A DNA stretch of 64,000 nucleotides from Loripinus fragilis (GCA_964019695.1 OZ026522.1:58118811-58182810), one strand, 5' to 3'. Shown: positions 32,526 through 42,862, counted from the first letter of the stretch. The notes: generated from the letters alone by a model not told the origin. Program-made: numbers and translations.

Positions 32526-32726
32526 GGGAGCGCAGTGGCTCAATGGTAAAGTGCTTGACTCGAGACCAATGGGCCGCGGGTTTGAGCCTCACCGGCTTCA
32601 CTGCGTTGTGATCCTTGAGCAAGACACATTTATCCTAGCTTAGTACTGGTCAACCCAGGAAGACCCGTCCCTGTTTAACTGAAAGATTGTTGATGGGACA
32701 TAAAGAATCAAATCAAACAAACAAAA
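32526..32726 (+). mobile_element. SINE-1 copy
   Basis: Full-length head GGAGCGCAGTGGCTCAATGG, B box 'GGGTTTGAGCCTCACCGG', core and AAACAAACAAAA tail. Confidence 0.9.
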
Positions 32727-32737
32727 GCACCATAGTG

Positions 32738-33410
32738 TTTAGCTCACCTTCCATCATCTGTCTGTCGTTAGTTCAACATCTCCTGAACCATAAGTGAGGA
32801 CGAAATTTAATGTGAGGTATAGTGGCAACATACAGATTCAGATTTGCTAAAAATTGTTTCATTCAGATATTGAAGATGGTGGCCATATTGAAGTTCTTTA
32901 AACAACATCCTGTTATGATCTTGAGGGTGAGCCAGGTGGAAACCGGGTTTTAGTAAGAGGTTGAAACGTCTTTAAACGACTGCAGTTGCAGATATAGAAT
33001 TTGGGTCTTTTCGGAAACGGTGTAACCTTAAAAATACTGAAAGAGCGCTCGTCTTATTTTATCATTATTCCCCAAGAACACTCCCTCTCGCCGATTCATT
33101 ACAATCCCCTTCGGAACCATATGTCGGACTGATTCCAAACTTGGTGAGAGGCATAGTAGCAACACAGATATTCATATTTGCTATAATTGTTCAAATCTTA
33201 TATCATCGGTGAAAGTTTTCAGGATTGTTCCTGAATTCAGGATTCATTTTGTCCATCTGTCCATCCTTCTGTAGACGTCAAAGCTTGATGCTCCACAACG
33301 TTATACCCTTTGAGATATTTTGATTATATTTGGTTGGCATATCTACATGTACCTGGTCAAGGCAATTTGTAATGATGCACTAGCCAAGAATGTGAAAGAA
33401 AAATTTATCA
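32738..33410 (+). repeat. Long-repeat fragment starting with CTCACCTT
   Basis: It starts 'TTTAGCTCACCTTCCATCAT' and contains 'AACATCTCCTGAACCATAAG' and 'GATATTGAAGATGGTGGCCA'. It is related in style to the CTCACCT-ended elements at 53786 and 41724, but diverged. Confidence 0.5.
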
Positions 33411-33597
33411 TATACATAACAGTAATTCATATGGAAATTCCTTTGGTCTCTCTGCAGCTATAGTAGACCTCATGGTGAATCAGAGACCAATAGATTACTA
33501 GTATCTGGACAGCTGTTTGAACAGAAAAAATGCAAACAGTTCTGTTGGCCCATTAATACCGAGTGGACTGTTTCATTCTGTGAACTTGTATTATGTT
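33411..33597. other. No feature recognised
   Basis: Short unassigned intron sequence up to the SINE-1 target duplication. Confidence 0.3.
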
Positions 33598-33609
33598 TGA
33601 ATGGTCAAA

Positions 33610-33814
33610 ATATGGAGCGCAGTGGCTCAGTGGTAGAGTGCTTGACTCGAGACCGAAGGGCTGGGGGTTCGAGCCTCACCGGCGTCACTGCGTTGTGTCC
33701 TTGTGCAAGAACATTAATCCTAGCTTAGTACTGGTTCAACCCAGGAAGACCTGTCCCTTTATAACTGAAAGATTGTTGATGGGACGTAAAGAATCAAATC
33801 AAACAAACAAAAAA
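33610..33814 (+). mobile_element. SINE-1 copy with 12-bp target duplication
   Basis: Full-length copy (GGAGCGCAGTGGCTCAGTGG to AAACAAACAAAAA). The 12 bp TGAATGGTCAAA lie exactly outside both ends, at 33598-33609 and 33815-33826. This is direct evidence of target-primed reverse transcription. The intact duplication suggests a young insertion. Confidence 0.95.
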
Positions 33815-33878
33815 TGAATGGTCAAAGCCTTTTTTTTTACCTCTCCAGAGAGATCTGGCAAACATTTATGTAATGAAA

Positions 33879-34191
33879 CCGGGCCGTGTAGCGCAGTCGG
33901 TAACGTGTCTGGCTACAGATGCGTGTCTGACTGCAATTCCAGGGGTCGCGAGTTCAATCCCGGCCCTGTCCCATACTTTCGTGGAGATTGATCATGACTA
34001 CGGTCATTCTCCTCCCTTCCGCTGATTCATTCAAGAAGGGTTGTTGTCAGTTACAAGCGAAAGTATGTGCACGAATTATTGGTTAACCGCTTGTTCAAGC
34101 CTGCCCAGGAAAAAGTGTGGTTAGGTGAACTGACCGTCCCGCAATGACCATAGCTGTTGACTTGGGACGTAAAGCAACAAAACAAACAAAA
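33879..34191 (+). mobile_element. SINE-2 full-length copy with 13-bp target duplication
   Basis: The head GGGCCGTGTAGCGCAGTCGG and B box GGGTCGCGAGTTCAATCCC are tRNA-like. The body 'CTCCTCCCTTCCGCTGATTC' and tail 'TTGGGACGTAAAGCAACAAA' follow. The flanks are TTATGTAATGAAA (33866-33878) and TTATGTATTGAAA (34192-34204), one mismatch. Its 3' tail is nearly that of SINE-1. Confidence 0.95.
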
Positions 34192-34438
34192 TTATGTATT
34201 GAAAAATCACGTTTGATGCATAAGTTTATCAAAATTTGTGAAAAATATGTGACTATTCTGTCACTATTCACAGTCAATAAATGGCCACCATCTGTCTTCT
34301 CCCAAACTGCATTGAAGATGAAACTTAGTGTAGACTTTCAGGGCACTGGGTTATTCAGATTTGTAGTTCCTCATTGGTGCATTCTGCAGCATATCACACA
34401 TGGGTGTTCAATGTCAAGGTTTCCCCTTCAAGTAAAGG

Positions 34439-34648
34439 TTAACTCTTGGCCTACTGGGTAATTTTAATGCATTTTAGTCATCTGCTGATTTTTTTCAAAT
34501 TCAACATTTTTAAAAAATTCTTTCAGGAATACCATAAAAGTGGAAAATAGTTTGTATCCAGATCAGGCTCAATGTTCTGTAGAGCCTGATTTTGGTCCGA
34601 ACTCTTTGCAAAGGTTATCAGCAGATAAAAATAGTAGACAAAGAGTTC
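34439..34648. mobile_element. MITE-B copy
   Basis: GTTAACTCTTGGCCTACTGG to GTAGACAAAGAGTT. Core 'GATCAGGCTCAATG' and 'AGAGCCTGATTTTGG'. Confidence 0.8.
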
Positions 34649-34678
34649 AAAAAGAAATATCTTTAAAAAAGCAAATTT

Positions 34679-34920
34679 TGAGTCACAACATAAGTTTTCC
34701 AACAATGTGGCATTTTCACATGTGTAGACTCAGATGAGCTTGTTAAGGCTCCTTTTAAGCTTAGAAACCTCAAATGATGTTCAGTCAGTAGCTTAACACT
34801 CATAGAATATTCAAGTGACTAGCAAAGGCTCTGATCAGACTGCAAGTATGTGCAGGCTGATCTGAGGCTTTGCTGGTCGCACATACCATATTGTTGGAAA
34901 TCTCATGTCGTGGCTCTCAT
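34679..34920. mobile_element. MITE-C copy
   Basis: 'GAGTCACAACATAAGTTTTC' with 'CAACAATGTGGCATTTTCAC' at the left, and 'CATATTGTTGGAAATCTCAT' with 'GTGGCTC' at the right. Confidence 0.8.
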
Positions 34921-35828
34921 ATGACGTAGTAAAAGAAGGCATGTTTGATATGATTAATGCGAGAAATAAAAACAAAAACAAGAAAAACCACTAATTTGTT
35001 GGCGTTTCTAAGGATTGCTGTGTTTTCAGTCAAGAGTTTGGTTTGAGTGACTCAAATAGGAAATTTATGCGGGCAAGGGATGTAGTCCAAAAGATCTGGC
35101 AGTGATGCTTCTAGGGTGCAGGATTGCAGGAATTTTGTGAAAATTCAAGTCAGAAGACAAAAATTTTGTGTCCCTGTGTCCCAAATGCCTCACATTTAAG
35201 ATGTGCCCAGTGTAAAAAAAAATCAATAGCAGTTTGCTACCTTCATAGTGAAACTGTGATCTAGAAGAACTTTTGTGCCATTAAATAAAAAAAACCCATT
35301 AAAACTATCAACGCAGATATCTCTTGACACATATCATTCTTTCAGCATCAACATGAAAATCACTTTTAAAACTACTGAAAAAGTGCAAAAAATGTACATT
35401 TCGTACAACCTATTTTCCTTAATGGATTAATTACCATTTCATGGCATGTACTTTCTTCCATACAGAGATCATATTGATTTTGTCGAATAAGGTTTTGTGG
35501 TGATAAGTAGCGTTTCTCATGACTTGGTCATTAAGTTTGGTGGTTGTTGATCCTTGAGTTCGCTGTCTGACTTGGAAGAATGGGATAAAAAGGCCAAAAA
35601 TGATCCATTTTAAGCTGAGAATAAGAATTAGGGCAATTTAGAGATGGCTGTTTTGGCTTGCCTTTGCAAAATCTATCTAGAAAATGAGCTTATTGTTGTC
35701 TAACTCTGACATTGTTGTTACAGTTGGCAGCAAACATAAACCGGCCAACTTTTTATATATGGGCCAGTACAAGAGATATTGGTCTTAGCTCATATGTCCA
35801 AAAGCCTACTTTTACTGTTTGCATGTGG
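34921..35828. other. Intron, no supported feature (0.9 kb)
   Basis: A CAG at 35029 opens a frame (QEFGLSDSNRKFMRARDVVQ) that stops without a donor. A CAG at about 35722 leads directly into the next SINE. Neither fits the missing FOCAD exon. Confidence 0.4.
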
Positions 35829-36047
35829 GGGCGCAGTGGCTCAGTAGTAGAGTGGTCGACTAGAGACCGAGGGGTTGTGGGTTCGAGCCTCACCGGTGTC
35901 ACTGCATTGTGTCCTTGAGCTTCTTGTTCCCTGGACAGCTTGCCTCCTGGGGGGCAAGCTGTCCTGGGGGGCAAGATAAACTGTTACACCGGCATAACTG
36001 AAAAAATGTTGAATGGGACGTAAAGAATCAAATCAAACCAAAAAAAA
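35829..36047 (+). mobile_element. SINE-1 copy with replaced core
   Basis: The head GGCGCAGTGGCTCAGTAGTA and tail 'GGGACGTAAAGAATCAAATC' are normal. The usual 'GCAAGACACATTAATCC' core is replaced at about 35920-35972 by a GC-rich segment containing 'GACAGCTTGCC' and 'GGCAAGCTGTC', a small hairpin. Confidence 0.85.
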
Positions 36048-36489
36048 CATCTTTGCATGCTTGGTAATTTTTAATGCTTCCTGTTTTTGTTGGCGTATGC
36101 TGGCTATATCAAATTAACTCTCTAATTTAAAATTTGAATAACCAATTAAGGCAAAAAGAGGTGGATAAATACCCAATTGCCTCCAATCCTTATCTGGAGC
36201 TATGGATACAGTACGCCAGCTCAAGTTACTATTATGATAATGTGTATGTATTAAATTCAATACAACAGGAGCACTCATGTAAGAACCTCTATGTATAAAT
36301 ATACTGGGTGGGGAACACTAAAGAATTGTTCTACATGCAGCCTGAAATGTTTTTCAATTTAATTCTGCGCGGATGCGAAGTCTCCTGAGCCTCGCTGCTT
36401 GCATAATCGAAATAGCAGGCTGAAATATAGCCAAACTCTTTCAAATCCTCACATTAATTCTGTTGTTGTGAAATGTCACAAATCACACA
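36048..36489. other. Intron, no feature recognised
   Basis: No exon or repeat supported. Confidence 0.35.
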
Positions 36490-36731
36490 TGAGCCATGAC
36501 ACGTGATTTCCAACAATGTGGCATTTTGACAAGTGTAGACTCAGATGAGCATGTGCAGCCTCCTTTTAAACTAAGACACTCCAAATGATGTTCACACAGT
36601 AGCTAAATATTCATAGAATATTCTGGCGACTGGCAACGGCTCTGATCGGACTGCCCGTATGCGCAGGCTGGTCTGAGCCTATGCTGGTCGCACATACCAC
36701 ATTCTTGAAAATCTCATGTCACAGCTCAAAT
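36490..36731. mobile_element. MITE-C copy
   Basis: TGAGCCATGACACGTGATTT with CAACAATGTGGC at the left, 'GTCGCACATACCACATTC' with 'CATGTCACAGCTCAAATG' at the right. Confidence 0.85.
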
Positions 36732-37156
36732 GACACAGACCAAAAAGGGTGCAGAACTTACAAAACAAATTGTCAAGCTCTTTCAAATGTTACAAAGTTC
36801 TGTGAACACATTTGCCGCTTATACAACACGATCTCAGTAGTATCTTTAATTGCCCACTGCATGCCAGTGGCAAAGACAGAATTAATTGGCCAACTCATGG
36901 GACATATCAGGAAGTCAGTACTATGTCCAATTGCCCCCAGCATGTCATTTGGCAGCAAAAACAAAAAATAATTAGCCAACTCATATGACATATGACATAT
37001 CATGATATAAGTAAATGCTATAATACCAATTAATAAAGGACACGACATTGCCCGCCACAGAACACCTACCCAATTGACTACATTAGCCATCTATCCATCC
37101 GAATAACTTATAAGGTGATTTCTGTGGGTCCCCTGCAAACATTCATTTGGGGGTAT
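36732..37156. repeat. Degenerate direct repeat region
   Basis: 'AATTGGCCAACTCATGGGAC' at about 36886 recurs as 'AATTAGCCAACTCATATGAC' at about 36969, and 'ATTGCCC-CTGCATG' words occur between. Function is unknown. Confidence 0.45.
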
Positions 37157-37389
37157 AAATTGGCCGCAGAGTGAGAAAACCTGTCTTCAGGGTTTCTAAC
37201 CAAGACTCAAACCAGTCTGCTCAGCTATAGAGAATAGCTACATTACTGAAACGTTGCATGTAGCTATTTTTTCTATGGAGAAAATGAATAACAAAGGTGT
37301 GGATCAGACTGCACTGATGTGCAGGTTGGTCTGTGTCTTTGTTGTTCGTATGCAAAAAAGTCAGGTTTTCTCGAGATGAGGCCCAAATA
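37157..37389. mobile_element. MITE-D copy
   Basis: 'GAGAAAACCTGTCTTCAGGG' at the left and 'GTCAGGTTTTCTCGAGATGA' with GGCCC at the right. It holds 'CAGACTGCACTGATGTGCAG'. Confidence 0.75.
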
Positions 37390-37431
37390 GTTTGGACCAA
37401 AGTATCAACACTGTTGCAAGGAAAGTGGAAC

Positions 37432-37630
37432 CAGGCCCCATAGTCCGATTGCATGTCCAGGGGTTCGTCAGTTTTATCTGGGCCCAGTCCCATACTTTCA
37501 TGGAGATTAATTGATTATGAAATAATTCTTAGGGTCATTCTCCTCCTTCCACTGATTCAAGAAGGGTTGTCTGTTACAAGCAAAAGTATGTGCACGAAGT
37601 AGGGATTGAGATGTAGGCTAAAACAAACAG
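37432..37630 (+). mobile_element. SINE-2 copy, degraded
   Basis: 'AGTCCCATACTTTCATGGAG' with 'GGTCATTCTCCTCCTTCCAC' and 'CAAGAAGGGTTGTCTGTTAC' are recognisable. Head and tail are eroded. Confidence 0.75.
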
Positions 37631-37669
37631 AAATGACACGTATGTATATGTATGAGGGTCCAGTAGCAG

Positions 37670-37805
37670 ATCCAGAGTGGGTTCAGGGGGTTCCCTAGTT
37701 CGAGAATCATGCCGACAAAGTCATTGTGTTGTTACCTTGACCAAGACACTTTATCCGCTGCTGAGGACTGGTTCAGCACAGGAGCTTGAAGTTCTGTCCA
37801 TATAT
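37670..37805 (+). mobile_element. MITE-H end joined to a SINE-1 fragment
   Basis: 'GCAGATCCAGAGTGGGTTCA' is the MITE-H end. From 37700 the SINE-1 core 'CTTGACCAAGACACTTTATC' and 'GACTGGTTCAGCACAGG' follow. Confidence 0.6.
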
Positions 37806-38239
37806 CACTTATATAGCCTCAAAACCAAAAGCTCTATTTGAAACTCTATTTCAGGCACCTTTGAATCGCCGTTACCAGGAGGTTATGGCAAAAACTGAAC
37901 ATCTAGCCATAAAAACTAAGTCAACAGGTCATGCGAGGCATGGATAACTTTTTCTGACATATCACTGAGTCAAAAAAATGAGCGTTTGAAAATACTGAAA
38001 AAAATAACAGTAGCCATTCCGGCTCCAGTATACGGTTTGACGCAGTGAATCCGAGCCTTCGTCACACTTGGAGAAAATACATTTCAAAATTACCAAACTC
38101 TTCAACCAAAAAATGAAACAATCATTTAAATGTGTTCAAAATATTAAATAAATCAAACCCTTACATTTACTTATCACTAAAAGTTATGTTTTTCATAAAC
38201 TTTTCGGAAATTCAAAACTGAAACTGTTGTTTTTCAAGC
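37806..38239. other. No feature recognised
   Basis: AT-rich intron with no supported exon. Confidence 0.35.
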
Positions 38240-38312
38240 TCCTGTGGTTCAACCCAGGAAGACCAGTCCCTATATGACTGAAAAATTGTTGATTTGGATG
38301 TAAAGCATCAAT
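38240..38312 (+). mobile_element. SINE-1 3' fragment
   Basis: 'GGTTCAACCCAGGAAGACCA' through 'TTGTTGATTTGGATGTAAAGC' is the last third of SINE-1. Confidence 0.75.
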
Positions 38313-38354
38313 TGGACAATTTGATGGATTCCCATCATTCTAACCCGAATATGT

Positions 38355-38440
38355 CGAGGAATCATTCAGTGACCAGTGGTTGTTAATAGGTGACTAGCGA
38401 GGAATCATTCAGTGACCAGTGGTTGTTAATAGGTGACTAG
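38355..38440. repeat. Perfect 43-bp tandem duplication
   Basis: The unit from CGAGGAATCATTCAGTGACC to AGGTGACTAG occurs at 38355-38397 and again at 38398-38440 without a difference I could see. Confidence 0.9.
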
Positions 38441-38484
38441 CGGCCGCTAATTGATATTTCATACCAGCAATTGAGTATAATAAA

Positions 38485-38690
38485 TGGGCCTCCTCACAAG
38501 AAAACCTGTCTTCGGGGGTTTGTGAACAACATTCGCGCAGTCTGATCAGTGCCTTTGTTATTCCCTTAATGGAAAGTATCATGGCCAGACTTGCTACGAG
38601 CCAAATTTCAATTTTCTAGCTAGTCACTGTAGCTGAGCAGGCTGATTTGAATCTCACTTTGTCGGAAACCCCAAGACAAGTTTTCTTCAA
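38485..38690. mobile_element. MITE-D copy, uninterrupted
   Basis: GGGCCTCCTCACAAGAAAAC to CCCAAGACAAGTTTTCTTC. It shows the undisturbed sequence 'TTTTCTAGCTAGTCACTGTA' that other copies have split by insertions. Confidence 0.8.
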
Positions 38691-38879
38691 TGTTTGTGTT
38701 GAGTTTTTATTACATAAAATATAGTATTTGTTAGCACCCTAACAGCCATTTGATAAAATACTTAAATCATTTTCTGTACTTGATTATTACCTATACTTCC
38801 ATTGCTATTAAACTAAATAAAGGTGTTTTTAATCAGCCAGTATGAAAATGACACGAATCACACATATATATGAGGGTGG

Positions 38880-39101
38880 AGGAGTGGATTCAGAGGGGGT
38901 TCAGGAGGTTCACTCGAACCCCTTCCCGTTTGTAAATATTATATGAAAATGAAATAATTTGGTCTCATTGAGACCAAATTATTTCATATTCAATGTGATA
39001 TGTATGAAAAATGAGATAAAATCAGCAAACGACACCCCCCCTCACACTCATGAACACACATTTATAATATAGAAATCCTTCAGAAATCCTGGATCCACCC
39101 C
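38880..39101. mobile_element. MITE-H copy
   Basis: The ends are AGGAGTGGATTCAGAGGGGG and CTGGATCCACCCCT. The central palindrome is 'AATTTGGTCTCATTGAGACC'. Copies also lie at 50128 and 39490. Confidence 0.8.
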
Positions 39102-39119
39102 TGGGGTCTGGACAGAGGG

Positions 39120-39233
39120 AGATATAATCATTAACTGCTTAGTCAAGCTTGCCCAAGAAAAAGTGTGGTAAACCGACCGTATCGACATGACCATGGCTGT
39201 TGACTGGGACGTAAAACATCAAACAAAACCAGG
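39120..39233 (+). mobile_element. SINE-2 3' fragment
   Basis: 'TGCCCAAGAAAAAGTGTGGT' to 'GACTGGGACGTAAAACATCA' matches the last 110 bp of SINE-2. Confidence 0.8.
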
Positions 39234-39489
39234 AAGATGGGTCATCGAGGTGCAGCCGAAGTGGCAGACATTGTGGTCAATTCAAACTGACAAATTCTAT
39301 CAAAACAGTTCGGAGATGACAGAGATATTATGAAAGTAATAATGGTAGCACACCAAGCATCCCCTTGGGGCCCTGCAGCAGGAATACAAATGAGGTAGTT
39401 CTTTCAAGCCCAGATTTTCCACTGCCAAAGATAAGACATATTCCTGACGGTGTAAATGAAATTTTAATTTTTTTTTCTCTTAAAAAAAA

Positions 39490-39660
39490 ACATGGGCAGA
39501 TCCAGAGGGGGGGGGGGGGTGCAACAGGAGGTCAGGTCCCCCCTGGAAAATCACAAGTTTCCTTAAAAATTCTAGTACAAACTCCCCTCGAGAAACAATT
39601 GGACCCCTTGGGTCCAATTGCTTCTCGAGGGAGGTTCGCACTGCCATCTGTGAAAAACAT
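39490..39660. mobile_element. MITE-H-like fragment with strong hairpin
   Basis: 'GGGCAGATCCAGAGG' with a G13 run starts it. The centre 'CTCGAGAAACAATTGGACCC' pairs with 'GGGTCCAATTGCTTCTCGAG'. The 131-codon ORF across this region is not considered coding. Confidence 0.65.
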
Positions 39661-40274
39661 TGACAGTCAGTTATCCTGGACGTATGAGTGGGCATGTGAA
39701 TCGACTGATGGGTCAAGCTTTGGGTTATCTGAACATTTCCAGAGCAGAGTAGTGGATTAACTTGGTTTAATTCGTTATTAATTGTGTTCTACTTACCCTT
39801 TGTGGGGTTCCACAGGGAAACCTACTGGACACCCCATTTCAACTTAGTCCATATTGATCACTCCCTAATGACCTGATCAATCACGCTGACTGCTTTTCCT
39901 CCCCATGGGGTCCCCCAAGGAGAACCTTTGAATGCCACCGTCCTTAGCCATATCTCTATGATCATGCACATTTGCACATTGTGTGTGATCAGGTGGTCAG
40001 TTTACATAACTCTGTCTTATATGACACGTGATGGAATATTCCTGAGAGGATCGATTTCCAGGAATAAGTAACTCCTCGCCCCTTTGACTGGCATGTGATT
40101 GTAGTTAACCAATCAGATAACTTTATCCCTTTCTAAGTAAAACGCACTAACTCCTTATCTTGGTGGGCTCAGTATCATTGTGCGAGCGACAAGCAGCAAG
40201 CTAGCATTGCATTCCCTTTTGGAATTTTAAGCCACCCACCACTGATAATATTCAGTTATAAGGGGAATGAGAGT
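39661..40274. other. Intron, no feature recognised
   Basis: No exon or repeat supported. Confidence 0.35.
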
Positions 40275-40354
40275 GCTGAACAGTTTAGATCCAGACAGGG
40301 CCGGACACTTTGTTGTCCCTGATATGGGTCCAAATTGTTTGCAAAGATTATCAG
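40275..40354. mobile_element. MITE-B fragment
   Basis: 'AACAGTTTAGATCCAGACAG' with 'GGTCCAAATTGTTTGCAAAG' and 'TTATCAGCAG' is the right part of MITE-B, ended by the next element. Confidence 0.65.
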
Positions 40355-40793
40355 CAGGGGCAGACTTGATTTAGCTGTTCTCTTTACTCCTTCCACTCCG
40401 AACAGGCAGAACAGAAATCAAGTGCGCTGGAACACCTGGGCTGGCGTACGCCGGAGTACTCCATCTTCCAAGGTGGTGCAGACAGAACAGTCACGTGACC
40501 TGTTCCAAAATAAAATGGCGGAGCAGTGCCTACACTGTACTGAGATTTTTCGGTCTTTCCCGATAGATTCTGATAGTTATTCGTATTGAAAAAAAATATG
40601 GTCATGAAAGCACATGTATTTTTTCATTCTTTTTTCTTCTTCTTGACAATCGGATTGTGTTATTTTTCACAATTCAAACAGTAATCGCTTGATTTACTCC
40701 GGAGTACTCCAAAATGCCCAGTTTTGCTTGTTTTAGATGGCTGTTCTGGCGTACTCCGTGTACTCTGAAATTTCTAAATCAAGTCCGCCCCTG
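40355..40793. mobile_element. 439-bp element with CAGGGGC ends inside a MITE-B
   Basis: The terminal repeats CAGGGGCAGACTTGATTTAG and CTAAATCAAGTCCGCCCCTG are nearly perfect. Inside, 'TGGCGTACGCCGGAGTACTC' and 'TACTCCGGAGTACTCC' form hairpins. No transposase. Confidence 0.85.
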
Positions 40794-41087
40794 ATGACAC
40801 TGCATAAAGTAAGCAGGTAAACCATATTGAGTTCTAGAATTCTTCCACAATGTCTCTCAGATAGCATTGTTTGCCTGTCTCTTTGATACTTTTATGGCTA
40901 TAGATTTCTGCCGCCTGTGATTAGCCTTATAGAGCTGTCCTCAGAAAGAGGAAGAAAAGACTTGGCCTATAATTTGCCATACTTATTCAACAGCTATTGA
41001 GAAACACCCAAACAGAATTATCATTGAATTGTACCATTTTAGGAAGCAGTAAAGATTCAACTCAAACAAACTTATTTGTTAAGAAAT
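40794..41087. other. No feature recognised
   Basis: About 290 bp of unassigned intron. Confidence 0.35.
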
Positions 41088-41243
41088 GAATTTGATTTTT
41101 GGAAGGTTCATGGAATCATGAATACTTCGGGTCTCTTGCAAAGTTAATGTGAAGCCCTGCCGAACCTGCCTAAGGGCTTCACGTTAACTTTGCAAGAGAC
41201 CCAAAGTATTCATGATTCCATGAACCTTCCAAAAATTGAATTT
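41088..41243. repeat. Long near-perfect hairpin, 70-bp arms
   Basis: The arms 41088-41157 and 41174-41243 are reverse complements with only a few differences (for example ACTTCGGGTCTC against GAGACCCAAAGT). The loop is 16 bp. It has no terminal features of the MITE families seen here and no second copy in the window. Confidence 0.85.
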
Positions 41244-41723
41244 ATTGCTTATACTTACATTTTATTATTATAGATAACTTATATATATAAATTATTTATA
41301 ATTTGGGAGATAAAACGATGTTGTATTTAATATTTAATCATATTAACTTTTTGTTGGTGTGCAAAACGGAAAAGCGGAACAGCCAGTGTGAACACTGACA
41401 GCCAATGGAGCAAACAAAAAGCTTGTTTTGCACATGCAACTTAGGTGTGGCTCTCTGTCAATCACAACATCAGTGTCACATCTGGCAAATGAATTCGATG
41501 TTTAAAGCAAATTGCACAGGCAAGTGAGCTTGGCAGCTGTCCATCAAAATTTGTGTTGTACATGAGGCTATGAACGGTTACAAAATTCTAAAGATTCATA
41601 AAAGGCTTGCTTCGAAAATGTAAATATTTCTGCATGAATTGTAATGTGAGGTATTGTGTTTACCTCAGCATAGGCATTTCCGTTTTGTTAGCACTGGTTA
41701 ATGATTTCAAGATGCTGGGTTAT
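41244..41723. other. Intron, no feature recognised
   Basis: An open frame at 41607-41822 has no supporting context. Confidence 0.35.
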
Positions 41724-42250
41724 AGGCTCAAGGTGAGCTATTGTGATCGTTGGATGTCCACCATCCCTTGTCAACAATTGCTTCAAAGGACATCTTCTCC
41801 TAAACAACTTCCTGAATTTTGACAAAACTTGGCCGAAATGATTCTTACTTATATGGCCCTCTTCAATATTTTTTCCAAAGGGCTCCAGGCGGTCGCATAT
41901 CTAGGTCACATGGGCTAAAAATATATTTTTAAAATGAAAACTTAAAAAATCTTCTTTGCCTAGAGCCTTGATATTTTGTATGTAGCAGCACCTATTGGAA
42001 CTCTACCAAGTTGATTCAAATTATGGGGGCTATTAGCTTTACATAGGCTAAAATAGGGAAAAGATAAAAAAAAAGTGTTGTTTAAAACCACGAAGCCTAG
42101 AGGTCTTGATAGTTGGTATGTGTGGCCTAGTAGACATCTATGAAGTTTGTTCAAATTAGTGCCATGGGGCCCCAGGCTCTTTCAGAAGCCACAAGGCCTT
42201 AAGAGTTTTGATATTGGGTAAGTAAAAGCTAGTGGTTCTCTATACTAAGT
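41724..42250 (+). repeat. Long CTCACCT-type element, 3' truncated (family of 12605-13753, opposite orientation)
   Basis: It starts with the terminal hairpin 'AGGCTCAAGGTGAGCTATTG' and 'GATCGTTGGATGTCCACCAT'. Repeat units with 'TTGATATTTTGTATGTAGCA' and 'AAGTTTGTTCAAATTA' follow. Confidence 0.7.
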
Positions 42251-42550
42251 TTATTCAAATCATGTTTTTGTTTAATTTAAGTAGTGGTTGTATGCTGTAA
42301 GGGCAATTGTCCTAGATTAGGACAGCCCATTGGTGCCATTTTCATTGCACATAATTGACCACACAGTGACCTGTTTCCATTATTCTTGTAATGCTTTAGG
42401 ATATGCCAGAATATTCAAGAGTCTTAGTTATATATGCATATGACCCAGCCAAACAGTCAATCTATTCTTGTGAGAAATTCTGACTTTGTGGTTTGGGAAT
42501 ATTACATTTTTTATTTAAGAATCTAATATCAATAACTGAGAAGACAGGGT
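42251..42550. other. No feature recognised
   Basis: Unassigned intron. Confidence 0.35.
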
Positions 42551-42609
42551 AAGAAGCACAGGCTGGTCTGTTCCTATGTTATATAGGAACAGACCAGCCT
42601 GTGCTTCTT
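42551..42609. repeat. Perfect hairpin, 27-bp arms
   Basis: AAGAAGCACAGGCTGGTCTG continuing to CCTAT (42551-42577) and its exact complement (42583-42609) enclose a 5-base loop. It is probably the core of a MITE related to the CAGACCAGCCTG-containing families. Confidence 0.85.
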
Positions 42610-42698
42610 CACTATCTGTTTGGGTTCTTAGATATTACGTGTTACTCAATGTGTATTACATGCAATCAACAAAGGCTCTGATCAGACTGCACACATGG

Positions 42699-42862
42699 GG
42701 TTAGATAAACAAAATTTTTCAGGGTAAAATTGTAAATATTTTCTTACCAATAATATTTACCATATGTTTTGGGTGCTCAAAAGACGGTTCTTTTGAGTAC
42801 CCACAACATATGTTTCGGTTGAGAAATAAGAAAATTGTATTTCTGGTACACACTCTTGAAGC
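42699..42862. mobile_element. MITE-E copy
   Basis: 'TTTTGGGTGCTCAAAAGACG' faces 'GGTTCTTTTGAGTACCCAC'. The core is slightly shortened. Confidence 0.8.

Noticed and set aside
33610..33690. Possible tRNA gene in the SINE-1 head
   Set aside because: Repeated about a dozen times with a common SINE body and no conserved acceptor stem.
33879..33970. Possible tRNA gene (A and B boxes present)
   Set aside because: It is the head of SINE-2. A conserved non-tRNA body follows, and target duplications bound the whole SINE.
35029..35100. Open stretch after a CAG (QEFGLSDSNRKFMRARDVVQ)
   Set aside because: Wrong phase for the missing FOCAD exon, and it runs to a stop with no donor.
39365..39760. 131-codon ORF
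   Set aside because: It crosses a MITE-H-like fragment with a G-run and hairpin. Composition and context are not coding.
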